39,430 nt of DNA from Nocardiopsis potens DSM 45234. GTDB taxonomy: Bacteria; Actinomycetota; Actinomycetes; Streptosporangiales; Streptosporangiaceae. The notes under the pieces are model-generated. The model worked only from the letters and a program-made list of their open reading frames with translations. It did no database searches and was not told where the DNA came from. The stretch spans positions 1 to 39,430 of the forward strand of contig NZ_ANBB01000081.1 of NCBI RefSeq assembly GCF_000341105.1, read 5' to 3'. Position 1 is the first letter of the stretch; each line of letters starts with the position of its first letter. Position numbers and translations under genes: made by a program. This document shows positions 38,717-39,430 of this stretch, piece by piece.

Positions 38717-39430
38717 TCAGCGCGCCGTCGCCGCCAGCAGGGTGCGGGCCAGGTCGGCGGGGTCGCCCACGGCGGTGGAGGCGATGCCGCGCAGCCGGCC
38801 GGCGGCCCCGGGGCCGCGGGACAGGGCGCAGACCGCGGCGAGGCGCACGCGGGGGTCGGCGTCGGTGCGCAGGGCCGCCTCGAGCGCGTCGGCCGCCGCG
38901 GGCGCGGGGCCGTCCCCGCCCGCTCCGTCCCCGCTCGCCCCGGCCAGCAGCGCCTCCCGGGCGCGCTCACCGCCGTCGAGGGGCGAACCGGGCGCGGACC
39001 GGGGCAGGCGCACGCGCAGCACCGGACCGCGCCACACCGGGTGCACGGCATCGCAGAGCAGCAGGTCGAGCCAGGTTTCGAACCAGGCGGGGAGATCGGG
39101 CTCCGGGGCGAAGAGCGGCGGCCCCTCGGAGTTCCAGGTGCAGACCACCCGGCCGCGGGCGTCGCCGTTGAACACCAGGTTCAGGGCGTACCCGCAGCCG
39201 AGCTCACCGATCATCAGCAGGCCGGGGAACAGGCCCGTGCTGCACTCGCCGGGAGCGCCGTCGCGCCAGCCGAAGACCTCCCACCACCACGCGCCGGCGG
39301 CGCCGGGGTCCTCCGGGAAGCCGGGGTCGCGCCCCGGCACCAGCGGGAACGGCCCCCGGGCGTGGTCCTTGAGTTCTAGCGGTCGTCGCAACACCCCGGA
39401 CCGGGGAATGCGATGGACTTCAAGATCCGA
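38717..39430 (-). CDS. SMI1/KNR4 (SUKH)-like protein with HEAT-like C-terminus, partial
   Basis: The frame is open to the window end, so the true start lies beyond 39430. The visible 237 or so residues begin SDLEVHRIPRSGVLRRPLEL and continue with PDLPAWFETWLDLLL. The segment WWWEVFGWRDGAPGECSTGL followed by LMIGELGCGYALNLVFNG is typical of SMI1/KNR4 (SUKH) proteins, which often serve as immunity proteins in contact-dependent or secreted toxin systems. The C-terminal part (DALEAALRTDADPRVRLAAV and onward) looks like a HEAT-type repeat. An immunity or protein-interaction role is inferred; no toxin gene is visible on this side of the window. Confidence 0.65.
   Translation of the reverse strand, partial: SDLEVHRIPRSGVLRRPLELKDHARGPFPLVPGRDPGFPEDPGAAGAWWWEVFGWRDGAPGECSTGLFPGLLMIGELGCGYALNLVFNGDARGRVVCTWNSEGPPLFAPEPDLPAWFETWLDLLLCDAVHPVWRGPVLRVRLPRSAPGSPLDGGERAREALLAGASGDGAGGDGPAPAAADALEAALRTDADPRVRLAAVCALSRGPGAAGRLRGIASTAVGDPADLARTLLAATAR

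Overview
The window is very GC-rich with almost uniform G/C third codon positions, dense ATGA/TGATG gene overlaps, a SigC-type ECF sigma factor, a Tat-exported DyP peroxidase, a Spo0M-like protein and many TetR-controlled exporters. This points to an actinomycete chromosome, probably a Nocardiopsaceae or related Streptosporangiales organism; the genus is inference. No rRNA, tRNA, CRISPR array, insertion sequence or replication origin was seen.

Layout. 1-500 is a direct-repeat array. 639-5496 is a copper or redox block: a His-rich membrane protein, divergent anti-sigma and SigC-like sigma genes whose start codons lie 6 bp apart, and a minus-strand run copC > PCu(A)C lipoprotein > DyP peroxidase. 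5675-7673 holds a DUF1266 protein and a phosphodiesterase-like protein with a pilin-like N-terminus. 7953-12585 is the most striking locus: a three-gene operon that looks like a tripartite alpha-pore-forming toxin. It has two XaxA/HBL-like helical paralogues and a 775-residue partner with a hydrophobic hairpin and a Tc-toxin-like C-terminal beta domain. A perfect 30-bp palindrome lies between its first two genes.

13042-16772 carries a RibD/DHFR-like reductase, a lone type II thioesterase, and an MFS exporter with a TetR regulator that seems to start at CTG. The exporter promoter overlaps a clear dyad operator. 16913-19704 is a coupled pair: a TIGR02996/LRR protein and a large 2OG-Fe(II) oxygenase-like protein with a very acidic tail. 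19741-23764 has a GyrI-like protein and a TetR-ATPase-fused permease operon behind two tandem operators. 23960-25943 is a damaged accessory spot: a HigBA-like toxin-antitoxin pair abuts a truncated glycosyltransferase, whose TetR gene carries two compensating frameshifts.

25993-30604 has a TrkH/KtrB potassium channel and a GbsR/MarR-controlled exporter whose two permeases are the unfused counterparts of the fused permease at 20521-22089. 30881-35972 has Spo0M, an anchored unknown protein, and a third exporter (TetR, ATPase, permease) with a leaderless-looking promoter. 36116-39430 has a dyad-containing intergenic region, a micro-membrane-protein plus HTH pair, a lipoprotein-like gene that has lost its signal-peptide frame, a small membrane protein, and a partial SMI1/KNR4-like gene running off the end.

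The overall theme is self-protection and antagonism (three ABC exporters, one MFS pump, a toxin-antitoxin pair, a pore-forming toxin operon) around a copper-enzyme maturation cluster. All domain calls come from reading the translated sequence by eye; no database search was run.
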